In this document: piece after piece, positions 40,001 to 49,886 of the stretch
Layout: the number at the start of each line of letters is the position of its first letter
Position numbering within the stretch: the first letter of the stretch is position 1
Assembly: GCA_022376465.1 (NCBI GenBank)
Contig: JACDTU010000005.1
Location: 236,001 to 300,000 of the forward strand
Length of the DNA stretch: 64,000 nucleotides
DNA from: Cubamyces lactineus
Taxonomy: Eukaryota > Basidiomycota > Agaricomycetes > Polyporales > Polyporaceae
Reading direction: 5' to 3'
Made by a program: the position numbers and the translations under genes
Notes under the pieces: model-generated
Database searches by the model: none
What the model was told of the DNA's origin: nothing
What the model saw: only the letters and a program-made list of their open reading frames with translations

Positions 40001-42426
40001 GGCTCGCCGGTGCTACCCACAAGCATATGGACTTGCTTTGACGCGTCCCAGTACGTTCGAAACGCAGCGTGTAGTTTGGTGTCATCGCAGCTTAAAGCGA
40101 TCGGCCCCGAATACTTGACGGACTGCAGATAATGGGCAACGGCGAGGAAGGTCTCCTCGCAAACAGATAATGGGAATTGAGGGGCTGCATTCTGTGTACG
40201 ACTGGAGCGAAGTGTTTCAGCAGCGCACAAACCGTCTGAGGTATACATCAAAACATACCGTATGTGCCGCAATGTGGGCAGAGGCATGTGCTTCGTGAGG
40301 ATACGGTATAGCTCCGGGCTCACAATCGCGCACATGTTAGCGAATTGGGTAAGCGATGGGCCATACTTGAAGTTCTGCCTCCCGACTCCTCGTTCTTGTC
40401 GATCCATATCTTCAGCCAGGGCCTCCAAGAGGTCGCTGACAATTGGATAGCCGGAGAGCTTGCCTTCGAGAATGCCAGAGGCGAGGCGGGCATAGACAGA
40501 CACTTTGGAATCCTAGGTGTGAATAGATTACGGTCTCTCAGTATGCAAGCTTGTTAGACCACACGAGGACACGTACCTGCGAGAGTATCAGGGACTCCAA
40601 CCCATGCGACCGGGCAAAGAGGTACCCCAGTGTCTCGTTCCGGTACTTCTTGTTGATGTGCTTGTAGTTCACCTGGTCGGAGCGGTTCATCGCAGCACGT
40701 AGAGCTGTCTTGAATGCAGGGAGCTTGTACACTGAGCTGCACTCCGCACAAAGCAAAGTCTTGGGATCAGCAGGGTCGTAGATAGAGACATTGAGAAATT
40801 TCTTGCACGCTACAGCAAACACCGCGCTGGAGAGGTGGTCGTTCCGCCACGTACGCATCTGGATCTGGACCTTGTTTATGATATCTCTCTCCTTCGAGTC
40901 CTCTGGCAGTTCGCTATAGGCCTGGCCATAGAGGTCGAGCGAGATCTTGTTTAACGAGCGTGAGCCACCACCAGAGATGTAGGTGCGCCGAAGGTATACA
41001 GGGATTCTGTCATCGACGTGCACGGTAATGCCAGAGCATGGGCGACTAGGTTGGGCGGTTGTTGCATCGCCTGTGTGACTGTCCGCACCCGAGTGGGAAT
41101 GAGCGCGGGAAGAGACGCTGAGATGTAGTAGTGGACGTTCACGACGCGAGCACTGTTCATCTTTCGAGTCGTCATCTTGTCGTGTAGTGCCATCGTTCGC
41201 CGTCCGAAGGTCAATCTTCTTCTTCCTCTCCCAACCCAACTGGTCAGCAAAGCTGAAGAGCGTTCGTGTACGCGTTCCAGACGTTGATTGCTTGCTGCTG
41301 CCGTCTCCGCCCACCTCCGACTTCGCCTTGACTGTGTTCATCGAGGTATAGTTCTCCTGAATCGCCTTGCAATTGTGATTCACATGCTGACGAAAGCGCG
41401 TAACGCTATAAGGGTTCTTCATCTTGTACCACCGAGCACAGCGTGAATGCCAGACTAGCCAACGTCTCTTCTGATCCTCTCGAAGCTCAGCAAACGGGTC
41501 CAACTCCGCCACAGACTCCAAGAACGTCTTCAAGCGTTTCTTGTCGATCCCAACGGTACCATCAAGGAAGGCCATCTTGAGTTGACGAGAGTCAGTGGCC
41601 GAGCGACTGATGCCGACTGTGCCAGAGCGGGTACCAGTCTTCTTTTGAGGTACGTCCAAATCGTCGCTAGATGTTGACGATGAGTCCTCGCTGTCTGACT
41701 CGGCTGAATCTAGACCTTGGCAAGACGTCGTGTTGGGCTCTGGCCCTCCGCGGTCATCGCCATGGGAGTTCTCCACGGTGGAGACGGAGCTTGCTGTATG
41801 GGTGGAAAGGCCACCAACGTTCTCGTCCAAAATCCTATCCTGGTCTTCTGCCGGACCGTCACATCGCGCATGCTCACTGAGTCTTCCAGCACCACACTCC
41901 CCCACCTGCTCGCCAGCTGCCCGGCTGAGTACCGCCGTATTCTCTGGTGCGTTCCCCCCCACCTCAGGCTGTAGCGAGACCTGACGCGTCCTCTGAAGGG
42001 GGCGTTGAACTGCCGCAACGTCAATCACTTGTCCGGTCTCCGCGGCCTCCTTGACATCTGTCCGTCCAAGGTGTCCTTGTCCTCCGGAGCTCACAAGCTG
42101 ATTAGGCGATGCGTCGTCCTCGTCATTGTCTCTACTCGCTGCTTGAGCTGCCCGTTTGCGAGGACGCTCTTCGACATCACTGGGTGCTGATCGACGGCGG
42201 ACAAGACCACGTGAAGGCGCATGTGGATTTCTTTCCTGGACGATGGGTAATGTGTAAGTTGTCAGATAACTCATGCAGTGTCGATGCGATTAACACGTAC
42301 AAGTTTCAGCTGTTCATTAGCCAGGATAAGGAAGTACTCCACGCGCAGGCGAGCGCTCTCCTTCTGGTTATACAGGGGGTCGCCGAAGATGTTATGTGCC
42401 ATCGTATTGATCGTACAGAGGCCACA
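37075..42426 (-). pseudogene. Transposase part (3' portion) of the interrupted Ulp1-transposase gene
   Basis: Runs from the retrotransposon border to the stop at 37075. The first stretch (42426 to about 42305) finishes the protease core (TMAHNIFGDPLYNQKESARL). An intron (GTACGT...GTCCAG, about 65 nt) then leads in frame into ERNPHAPSRGLVRRRSAP, followed by an acidic/Ser-rich linker, a CxnHxxxHxC-type zinc-binding segment (RCARWYKMKN...FRQHVNHNC, near 41370-41450) and the catalytic core. Candidate acidic residues are IALSCDDTKLHAAF (near 40090), IVMIQDSKHALKTLRNN (near 39550; like the D-x-x-H-xx-K-xx-RN block of P/THAP9 transposases) and SSEVCEHVFAECRKL (near 39015). Phase-consistent introns link the exons down to the C-terminal tail (GRKHDMDGGEDSGSEDDR). 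Apart from the insertion I see no frameshift. Confidence 0.72.
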
Positions 42427-42968
42427 TGTTACGCTTTCGAGCGTGACTCTTAAACTATCAAGCCTTAAGACGTCAATGAATAGAGAGCTTGTATCTATTC
42501 AGCTACTAGCCCTAGCTTGTCGAAGATAAGCGCGTAGTAGTATTTGCAGTTGAAAGCGAGTTAACGAGCAACCAAAGTCGTATTTCGCGAAGAGACTGAA
42601 AGCTGAGGGTCGCTCTATGGCGTCGCCTCTTATATACATGTATGCAGGCCTGTAGACGGAATGTTCTAGCGTGTACATGGACTTTCTGGTGCGTAGTAGT
42701 CAGCGCTAGTCGAACCTAGTAACACTGTGGCAGTGCTGCTGTGGACTGTGCAGAAGCGCCTGTGCACTGCGCGGAAGTAACTGTGCACTGTGCAGCAGTA
42801 ACTGTGCATAGAAAGTCCTAGAGAGTCCTAGATAATACGAGACCATTCCTGTCTTTAAGAACCGTAGCTAGAATCCTAGAGTCCGCCATATTCGTATAGT
42901 ACAGAGACGGAAGTAGAGACCATACCAAATCGTACAGTTCGTAAGACGCCTATCGTACATTTGTAACA
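42427..42968 (-). repeat. 3' LTR of the gypsy element
   Basis: Begins TGTTACGC and ends TTTGTAACA on the plus strand (TG...CA ends, short inverted TGTTAC/GTAACA). Matches 50785-51326 base for base as far as I can compare. Contains imperfect CTGTGCACTG-type repeats at about 42738-42810. Confidence 0.95.
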
Positions 42969-42984
42969 TTAGCTCCCCCTCCGC
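42969..42984 (-). promoter_or_regulatory. Polypurine tract (plus-strand primer)
   Basis: In element sense GCGGAGGGGGAGCTAA, directly next to the 3' LTR, as needed for plus-strand DNA priming. Confidence 0.8.
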
Positions 42985-43002
42985 TGAAGGTCGTCCTCGA
43001 CC

Positions 43003-44295
43003 TTAGGCATGCACGATAATGTTCTGGTTACGCTCGACGACCTCAGGACGGAAGACGTCCAAAGAGATCTGGACGAGGTCAGACACGTTACCTACTGCCC
43101 GAATACAATCCCACTGCGCCGATTCTGCCGCCGACATGCCTATAGCCTGGCGATAAGTCGTCGGGGTGCGTTCGGCCTCGATCTTGAAGGCAGGGAAATT
43201 TCCTCGACGAGCGATGACGTCGTCGATAAGGAGAGAGGCTGCCATTGTGGTCCTGACAGAAGCTTCCGGCCATCGCAGATGGTATGCGACCATGATCCGA
43301 GTGACGGAGATGCCGAAAGGATTGTTGGGGACCACGAAGATGTCGCCGTTGGAATTGACATAGCCAAGTCGATCTTCTCCGGTTCCTCGAAAGAAACCGT
43401 AGCGTCCGCGGGGTTCTTCAGCGTTCTTAGTGAGAGTCGCTGGTGGGGGAGGAGGAGGAGAGGGTGCCCTAACCGCGACCTTCAGGGCTTCGTGGAACTC
43501 CTCCTCAAGGAGCTCGTCGACCTCGTCAACCGTACTGAGCTCGAGATGCTCAAGCTCCGGGAGAAGGTCGAACGATTCCACCTCGGAGTAAGGTGAATCC
43601 GAGCGAGATGAAACCAAAGAGGGGGTGGACTCCTCAGAGGTTTGTCCCCACTTGACGGCTTCTTCCTCGGGGTCTGGAGTAGCAATCTTCCATGGGTCAG
43701 TTGAGGGAACTGACCATCCTCCGACTGAACTCACGTCCGCGTCTTCATCCTCATCTACCTCGATAGACTCCGGGTAGTCATCGAGACGTTGCGGCCAGAA
43801 AATATGTCCCCAGTTATGAGTACCGTGTTGGTTGCGGAGGGGCATGAGATCCGAGAGAGCCCCCGCGATCTGGGGGTTAGCGAGCATCGAGAGTACCTTC
43901 TCTGCTCCTTGGATCACCGCCTGGTAAGCCTCGTTCGCAACCTGATCGACCTTCTTCTTCTCCGACTTGGGCGCCGACGTCCTCTTGTTATAGTTGACAA
44001 GAACTCCGTAGGACGGAGCAGCCCTGGCGAGAGAGCGGTAGACGTCGATGAGGTCCTTGACCTCAGGGAGATGAGAAATTCGAGCCTCTACGTGACTGTA
44101 GAGGTCGGGGTGGACAATGACCCAGCCGATGCGGTCGGCGAGGGTGCCTTCGTCGTTGGCCGAGACAGTGTGTCGAGGGAGGTGGTTGTAGAAAACCGTC
44201 CTCCGTTCGCGGATGAAGTTGGGGGGACGGGGAATGTTGCGTCTGGAAGCCTCAGAGAAGCGGCGACCAGTAAGATGAGTGCTAGTGTTGACCAT
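43003..44295 (-). CDS. Extra 3' ORF of the retrotransposon, unknown function
   Basis: 430 codons from ATG at 44295, beginning 66 bp after the pol stop. The N-terminal half has RRFSEASRRNIPRPPNFIRE, ADRIGWVIVHPDLYSHVEAR and a helical segment AYQAVIQGAEKVLSMLANPQ. The middle is acidic with Ser/Pro and a run of seven prolines; the C-terminal third is better ordered (GRYGFFRGTGEDRLGYVNSN, RQAIGMSAAESAQWDCIRAV). There is no signal peptide or membrane span, so an envelope role is unlikely. I do not recognise the family. It lies where some gypsy elements carry additional genes. Confidence 0.75.
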   Translation of the reverse strand: MVNTSTHLTGRRFSEASRRNIPRPPNFIRERRTVFYNHLPRHTVSANDEGTLADRIGWVIVHPDLYSHVEARISHLPEVKDLIDVYRSLARAAPSYGVLVNYNKRTSAPKSEKKKVDQVANEAYQAVIQGAEKVLSMLANPQIAGALSDLMPLRNQHGTHNWGHIFWPQRLDDYPESIEVDEDEDADVSSVGGWSVPSTDPWKIATPDPEEEAVKWGQTSEESTPSLVSSRSDSPYSEVESFDLLPELEHLELSTVDEVDELLEEEFHEALKVAVRAPSPPPPPPATLTKNAEEPRGRYGFFRGTGEDRLGYVNSNGDIFVVPNNPFGISVTRIMVAYHLRWPEASVRTTMAASLLIDDVIARRGNFPAFKIEAERTPTTYRQAIGMSAAESAQWDCIRAVGNVSDLVQISLDVFRPEVVERNQNIIVHA

Positions 44296-44361
44296 AGTGA
44301 ATATCAGAAAATGTTTAGAAAATTGGAGGAAATATTTGAGTGAGGAGTGGGTTGAGTCTTT

Positions 44362-47300
44362 TTACGACAATTTGTGCCTCTTCTTATAGTTGCGCAGGAT
44401 TGACTGCGCATTCTTGAGATGTTTTTCTGGTTCCCAAGAATTCTCCGATGCAGGCCAACCCTTCCAAGCCACTAGGTACTGTTTTCGGGTACCTCGGGTA
44501 CGGTGGCTTAGGATTGCTTCTACCTCCCACTCCTCTCCTTCCGTCGAGTCTGGAGTGGGAATCGGTGGAGGTCGGATGTAGTCTGGTCCGTGCTCCTTAG
44601 TTGTGTGGTACGGAGTAAGTAGCGCTGCGTGGAAGACTGGGTGTATCTTCCATTTCTCCGGAAGTTTTAACTTAAATGTAACCGGTCCCAAGACCTTGAC
44701 GATAGCGAACGGTCCCACTCGTTTTGGAATCAACTTCCTAGAGACATATGGAAGCCTGAGGTTCTTTGTATCGAGAAGAACCTTGTCTCCGAGCTTCAGC
44801 GGAACTTGAGCGGCGGGGAGTCTTCTTGACATGGCTGCGGCGGCCTGCGCATGCGCAGCTATTGTATTCTCCCTGGCTTCCTGAAGACTTTGAAGCCTCT
44901 GCTCCGTACTTGGATGCTTTGGGGTGGTTCGGACTGTCCCAGCGGCCTCTGGCTGAAACCCGTAGAGGAGTTCAAACGGGGATTTTCCCGTGACAGAGTG
45001 TGTCCGCTGATTGTGCGCGAATTCGAATTGAGGCAGCAGTTTGGCCCAGTTCTCCGGATTGTTAGCACAGTAGAGCCGAAGTGCTAAGTCGAGTTCCTGA
45101 TTGACTCGCTCCGTTTCCCCATCTGTCTGAGGATGATAGGCCGTGCTGAGTGCCGTTTCAATTCCGAGACTGTTGTGTAATTCTTTGAATGCCTTGGAGA
45201 TGAATTGCGGCCCTCGATCCGAGATGACCTTCGCAGGTAGTCCGAATCTGCGATATACATCCCTTTGCAGAATATCCATGGCTCCTTCTGCCGTAATATT
45301 CTTGGTGCAAGGGGAAAATACCGCTGCCTTGGATACATCATGGTCAACTACCACTTGGACGGCATTGAATCCATCCGACTCTGGTAGATCCGTGATATAA
45401 TCCATTGTAATGGTCCGGAAAGGCCTAGTATCCCCACTGTGTTGAATGGGAATTAAGCCTGGTTTAATGGGATGCGTATTGACCTTGCTTGTTTGGCAAG
45501 CGGCGCAACCTTTGACATATTGCACAATGAATTTCCGCATGCCTGGCCACATATATTCCCGTTTAACCAGATCGTAGGTTTTCTGGACTCCTGGGTGTCC
45601 CATAATCGGTGCGTCGTGATGCATCTTGACTATATCACGATACAATTGATTATCTGGTGGAACATATACCCTGTTCTTGTACAGGAGTATTCCGTCGTCG
45701 TCGGACCAATCTTCTGGTTTGCCGAACTCCGGGCGTTTGGTAGCCTTTCCTTTTAGGGTAATGTACTCTACTACCGAGCTGTCCCGTAGCTTGCTATCGC
45801 GGATGCGCTCTTGTAGCTCAACGTTGACAGCTTTGGCAAAAAGTTCTGGTCCCAATAATACGACATCCTTGTTGTCATTTTCCCCCCCGTCATGCCCTGA
45901 TCTCCGAGAAAGGGCGTCTGCTTGAGTGAGGGATTTTCCGGGTTGGTGCTTGATTACGATGTTGAACTCCGAGAGGAATAAATGCCATCGTGCCTGCCTG
46001 CGATTTAGCTTCTGCGCCGTACGGAAGTAGGTCAGATTTTTGTGATCTGATAGAATTTCTGTAGGGTGTGGGGAACCCTGCAAAAAATGCCGCCATGCTT
46101 CGAGGGCTCGAACAATGGCCAACAATTCCCTATCATAAATCTGATAGTTCCGTTCCGCAGGAGTAAAGGACTTGGACAAATAGGCACAAGGATGCCATAG
46201 TCCGTCCTCTCCTTGCTGTCGTAGTACAGCACCTGTTGCGACTTTAGAAGCATCGCACTCAATCTGAAATGGTTTCTCCGGATCCGGGATTTGCAGGATC
46301 GGTTCTTCAGTAAACCGCTTCTTGAGTGTGTCGAATGCTTTCTGACAATCAGGGGTCCACAGAAAAGGCTGGTCCTTTTTGGTTAATTCCGTGAGGGGTC
46401 GGACTATCTTTGAATAATCCCGAATGAACCGTCGGTAGAAATTACCGAACCCCAGGAATGCCTGAACCTGCTTGACTGTTTTCGGTGGTTCCCACTCGAT
46501 AATTGCCTTTAGCTTTACTGGATCCATAGCGACTACCCCCGGTCGGATTATTGATCCTAGAAATTCGACTTCTTGTCTGTCGAATTCGCATTTTTCCGCT
46601 TTGAGGAATAGATCACTATCTTGAAGTCGCTGTAAAGCTCTTCGCGTCCGCTCATGGTGATCCTCGACATTGTCTGAGAATATCAGGATGTCGTCCATAT
46701 AAATGACCATCCATCCTTCCTGGAGCATGTCTCGGAATAGGTCGTTCATCATGTTTTGGAATGTGGCCGGTGCATTGCACAGACCAAAAAACATGACTGT
46801 TGGTTCGAACAATCCACTGGGTGTTATAAACGCAGCTTTCCACTCATCGCCCTCCTTGATGCGCACATTATTGTACCCTGCTCGCACGTCGAGTTTGGTG
46901 AATATTGTGGCCCCCTTCAGCCGGTCAATGATGTCGCTGATGAGCGGCAAGGGATATGCGTTTTTAATAGTCCCCTCGTTAAGAGCCCTGTAGTCTTGAA
47001 CAGGTCGAAGACTCCCATCTTTCTTGGTGACAAAGAAAAATGGCGAGGCTAGTGGAGACTTGGATTTTCGAATGTAGCCCTTCTCAAGGTTCTCCGCAAT
47101 GAATTTGTCGAGTTCTATACGTTCCGTATAGGTCAGAGGGTAGATTTTCCTCCAAGACCCCTTGGTATGATGGTCGAAGTCCTTCTTGAATTCGATAGCA
47201 TGGTCCCATGGTCTCGAGGGCGGAAATCTACTTGCTGCCTTTTTCTCAAAGACCTGTCGGTAGTCCTTTACAAAATCAGGTAGGATTTCGTCCAAGGTCT

Positions 47301-48021
47301 TCTCCTTCTGGTCTTTCTTCGCTGCTATAGCGATCTCTGTAGACTTATTAATCTTTCGGATTTTCTTCTTGCGGTACCATAGCTCAATGGCCCTCGAAGG
47401 ATTAAATGTAAGCCTTTCGGAGTCTGGGTCTGCGTCGTCCTCGTCCGGTATAGCACGTACGAACGATACGACCAGGTCTTGATTTAGAGGTTTTACTGGG
47501 AAATTCCACAGCATCCCTTCGGGTGGGTCGTGCTCGCATTGGTATTTATGGATCTGCTGCTGCTTCTTGATAATATCCGACTTGAAAGTAATGCGTCCAC
47601 TTTCCCAGTCGATATTAGGATTGTACTTGCGGATCCATGGCATGCCGAATAAGACATCGTCCCGCCCAATGTCGGCCACATACCAATTTGTTGGGAGCTT
47701 CTTCCCGTGTAGATTAAATGTCCCCTCCACCCGATGGGTAATGGTTCCCATGCTATTAACGCTATCGTCCGCGTTCCGGAAAGTCAGAGTCTTCGGTAGT
47801 CTGACTGTCGGAAGATTGTACTTGTCCACAATCTTTTTATTGACGATCACGGCATCCGCACCAGTGTCGATGAGCCCCTTGATTTCGACGGCTTTGTCCT
47901 GAACCTGCATGTAACCGGGTATCAGCAGAGCACTGCGTCTCCGCTCTGTATTGGTTACAATAGTTACATGCAGTTCCTTGGGCAAGTCAGGCGTCGAGTC
48001 TGCTTGCCTGCCTAAAAACCC
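44362..48021 (-). CDS. Pol polyprotein: protease, RT, RNase H, integrase, chromodomain
   Basis: The frame is open from about 48024 and is entered by -1 frameshift from gag; it has no ATG near its beginning. Order: aspartic protease (GLIDTGADAVIVNKKIV), reverse transcriptase (PYDQ-like region, then MVIYMDDILIFSDNVEDH), RNase H (FQIECDASKVATGAVLRQ), integrase zinc finger (HHDAP..GHPGVQKT, GCAACQTSK), integrase core (TMDYITDLP, VISDRGPQFISKAF, HPQTDGETERVNQE: D,D,E all present), and a C-terminal chromodomain (VEAILSHRTRGTRKQYLVAW KGWP...NSWEPEKHL) that would guide insertion to marked chromatin. About 1220 residues, ending YKKRHKLS. Complete, with no stop codons or frameshifts. Confidence 0.95.
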   Translation of the reverse strand, partial: GFLGRQADSTPDLPKELHVTIVTNTERRRSALLIPGYMQVQDKAVEIKGLIDTGADAVIVNKKIVDKYNLPTVRLPKTLTFRNADDSVNSMGTITHRVEGTFNLHGKKLPTNWYVADIGRDDVLFGMPWIRKYNPNIDWESGRITFKSDIIKKQQQIHKYQCEHDPPEGMLWNFPVKPLNQDLVVSFVRAIPDEDDADPDSERLTFNPSRAIELWYRKKKIRKINKSTEIAIAAKKDQKEKTLDEILPDFVKDYRQVFEKKAASRFPPSRPWDHAIEFKKDFDHHTKGSWRKIYPLTYTERIELDKFIAENLEKGYIRKSKSPLASPFFFVTKKDGSLRPVQDYRALNEGTIKNAYPLPLISDIIDRLKGATIFTKLDVRAGYNNVRIKEGDEWKAAFITPSGLFEPTVMFFGLCNAPATFQNMMNDLFRDMLQEGWMVIYMDDILIFSDNVEDHHERTRRALQRLQDSDLFLKAEKCEFDRQEVEFLGSIIRPGVVAMDPVKLKAIIEWEPPKTVKQVQAFLGFGNFYRRFIRDYSKIVRPLTELTKKDQPFLWTPDCQKAFDTLKKRFTEEPILQIPDPEKPFQIECDASKVATGAVLRQQGEDGLWHPCAYLSKSFTPAERNYQIYDRELLAIVRALEAWRHFLQGSPHPTEILSDHKNLTYFRTAQKLNRRQARWHLFLSEFNIVIKHQPGKSLTQADALSRRSGHDGGENDNKDVVLLGPELFAKAVNVELQERIRDSKLRDSSVVEYITLKGKATKRPEFGKPEDWSDDDGILLYKNRVYVPPDNQLYRDIVKMHHDAPIMGHPGVQKTYDLVKREYMWPGMRKFIVQYVKGCAACQTSKVNTHPIKPGLIPIQHSGDTRPFRTITMDYITDLPESDGFNAVQVVVDHDVSKAAVFSPCTKNITAEGAMDILQRDVYRRFGLPAKVISDRGPQFISKAFKELHNSLGIETALSTAYHPQTDGETERVNQELDLALRLYCANNPENWAKLLPQFEFAHNQRTHSVTGKSPFELLYGFQPEAAGTVRTTPKHPSTEQRLQSLQEARENTIAAHAQAAAAMSRRLPAAQVPLKLGDKVLLDTKNLRLPYVSRKLIPKRVGPFAIVKVLGPVTFKLKLPEKWKIHPVFHAALLTPYHTTKEHGPDYIRPPPIPTPDSTEGEEWEVEAILSHRTRGTRKQYLVAWKGWPASENSWEPEKHLKNAQSILRNYKKRHKLS
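48012..48021 (-). promoter_or_regulatory. -1 ribosomal frameshift site GGGTTTT at the gag stop
   Basis: In gag frame the codons read ACG GGT TTT TAG. The heptamer G-GGT-TTT (48021-48015) fits X-XXY-YYZ, and a one-base backward slip gives GGG TTT TTA GGC, which continues directly in the pol frame. The pol frame has a TGA just upstream, so the overlap is only about 10 nt and centred on this site. Confidence 0.75.
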
Positions 48022-49886
48022 GTCTCAAAATCTGTAGCCCTGAGTGCGTTAATAGAAATATTGTCCTCTTCGTCCTCTTCGTCCTCTTCGTCTGAGATCT
48101 CCTCAGACTCGTCCTCTAAGTCCTCGTCGGTAACCTGTCGTACCTTCCGACTGACGGGTTTGCCGGGCTTCTTAGGTTTAGAAGGACAGTCTCTGGAAAT
48201 ATGTCCCGGCTTCCTGCACCGGAAACATAGTCCCTTGTCTTGCAGCTCCTGTCTCTCCTTGACAGAGAGCTTGTTAATATCGAGCGAGTCGTCCTCGATA
48301 TTAACCGTCTTGACATTCTTCCTAGTCTTCGAGGTTTTTGCCTTGCGTCCTCTACGATTAGCCAAAATCTTCTCCGTAAGGTGATAGCTATGGTCGATCT
48401 CCTTAGTCCTAGTCATCCACTCTTCAATGGTCGTCGGCGGAGGGTACGACATGGATATCTTCTTAAGTAAATATTCTGGAAGCGCATTTCTGTACAGGGC
48501 CAGTTGCGCTGCTGGGTCCAGAATTTTTCCCTTGAGAGCTAGATCCATGAACCTCGCATTGAACTCATCAACTGAAGAGTATTCCTTGAGCTGTATTGTC
48601 GTGAGATTAACCATAGAGTCGTCCACCTCGTCTACTGGGGCAAATGCGAGCAGGAAATTCCTCTTGAAGACCGGCCAAGAGTCAAATCCTCGATAGACTC
48701 CCGGTCTAATTTCCTCTTCAGCTCGCTGAATTGTGATGTCCTTCCAGTAGTTTATATTGTCCCCTTCCATGAAGGACAGGGCCGTCGCCACCTTCGTGTA
48801 ATCATTAACGAAGTCGTGGGGTCGCGCCGTGAACAACAGGAACAGTTGATTGAGGAAGGACCTGGTTTTGTCTCGGTCTCCGTTGAAGACCTCAGGGTCC
48901 TTGATCTTGCCCTTTCCGTGTCCTTGCGGCGCATTTCCTGGAGCTTCCTGCGGTTCCGGGTCTGGGTCTGGTCCTGGTGGTCCTCCTCCTGGGGAGTAGG
49001 GATCTGAAGGCTCAGGGTCAGGCCGACCTCCGGGCCTACCTGGTCCGCCTCCTCCTCCACCTCCAGAAGGATTGATAACTCCTCCAGAAATTGCCGTTGC
49101 CCGAGGGGCTGGTCCACTTGATAAAGACCCGTATCTTTCTCCTTCTGAGCCTTGCCCTTGCGGAGTGAACGCATATCTATGGGCTCCAGAAATGGACTCT
49201 CCTGTCGCTGTTCCCGACATGTACGATGGTACTGATTTTCGTACAAATTCTGGGGTTGCGCTGCGACCAGTATACTCCAATTCAGATTTAGTCTCCTCGA
49301 CCTCTGTCTGAATATGCTCTTCTCTCGGTTCAGGTGTTTCTGCCTCGACCCGAGTGTCTTCTGTTTTCGGTGCAGGTACTACGACCTTAATCCGAATAGT
49401 TTCTTCGATTTTCGGTTCAGGTGCTTCGACCGTCGTCCGAAAAGTCTCGTCCTCCTTGTCCGAGTCTTCTACCTTAGGCGGTTCGGTCTCCTTTCCTTTC
49501 TCCTTGAAGGATGGACCTGATTCCTTAGGTGATTCGGATTCTTGAGGTTTTGGGGTTCCTACTCTTGAAGTCGGAAACGATCCTGACACAACTCTCGGAC
49601 TATTAATCCGACCAGTAGCTTTTCCAGCAAGTAGTGGCTTCTTGACTAACGCGGGTTGTCGTCCGTGGGTGTTAGTAATATCCCGCTCTTGTGAAGAGTG
49701 TGTTAGGATTAAAGCCGATGCGTGCTTGACGTTTGGAACCTCCTTAGTGTTGTACCGAAGTGGACACCTTTCGTTGGTGCAAAAATTCCACTTGTCTACG
49801 CTTTCTCGATAGTATACGTCCCGAGCTTTGTCGGAGTTGTAGAGATGATATAACCTTGAACAACTATATGGTTCAGCTGAACTCAT
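48012..49886 (-). CDS. Gag (capsid and CCHC nucleocapsid)
   Basis: 624 codons from ATG at 49886, overlapping the ORF1 stop as ATGA. The N-terminal 290 residues are low complexity (Glu/Pro/Thr repeats PEPKIEETIR / PAPKTEDTRV, then Gly/Pro-rich). The capsid-type domain follows (VFNGDRDKTRSFLNQLFLLF, FMEGDNINYWKDITIQRAEE, YSSVDEFNARFMDLALKGKI, WMTRTKEIDHSYHL). Next come a basic patch and one zinc knuckle CFRCRKPGHISRDC (C-x2-C-x4-H-x4-C). The acidic C-terminus (about 20 Glu/Asp) ends ATDFETGF. Confidence 0.93.
   Translation of the reverse strand: MSSAEPYSCSRLYHLYNSDKARDVYYRESVDKWNFCTNERCPLRYNTKEVPNVKHASALILTHSSQERDITNTHGRQPALVKKPLLAGKATGRINSPRVVSGSFPTSRVGTPKPQESESPKESGPSFKEKGKETEPPKVEDSDKEDETFRTTVEAPEPKIEETIRIKVVVPAPKTEDTRVEAETPEPREEHIQTEVEETKSELEYTGRSATPEFVRKSVPSYMSGTATGESISGAHRYAFTPQGQGSEGERYGSLSSGPAPRATAISGGVINPSGGGGGGGPGRPGGRPDPEPSDPYSPGGGPPGPDPDPEPQEAPGNAPQGHGKGKIKDPEVFNGDRDKTRSFLNQLFLLFTARPHDFVNDYTKVATALSFMEGDNINYWKDITIQRAEEEIRPGVYRGFDSWPVFKRNFLLAFAPVDEVDDSMVNLTTIQLKEYSSVDEFNARFMDLALKGKILDPAAQLALYRNALPEYLLKKISMSYPPPTTIEEWMTRTKEIDHSYHLTEKILANRRGRKAKTSKTRKNVKTVNIEDDSLDINKLSVKERQELQDKGLCFRCRKPGHISRDCPSKPKKPGKPVSRKVRQVTDEDLEDESEEISDEEDEEDEEDNISINALRATDFETGF

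Noticed and set aside
43003..44295. Envelope gene in the 3' ORF of the retrotransposon
   Set aside because: No signal peptide, no membrane span, no cysteine-rich ectodomain.
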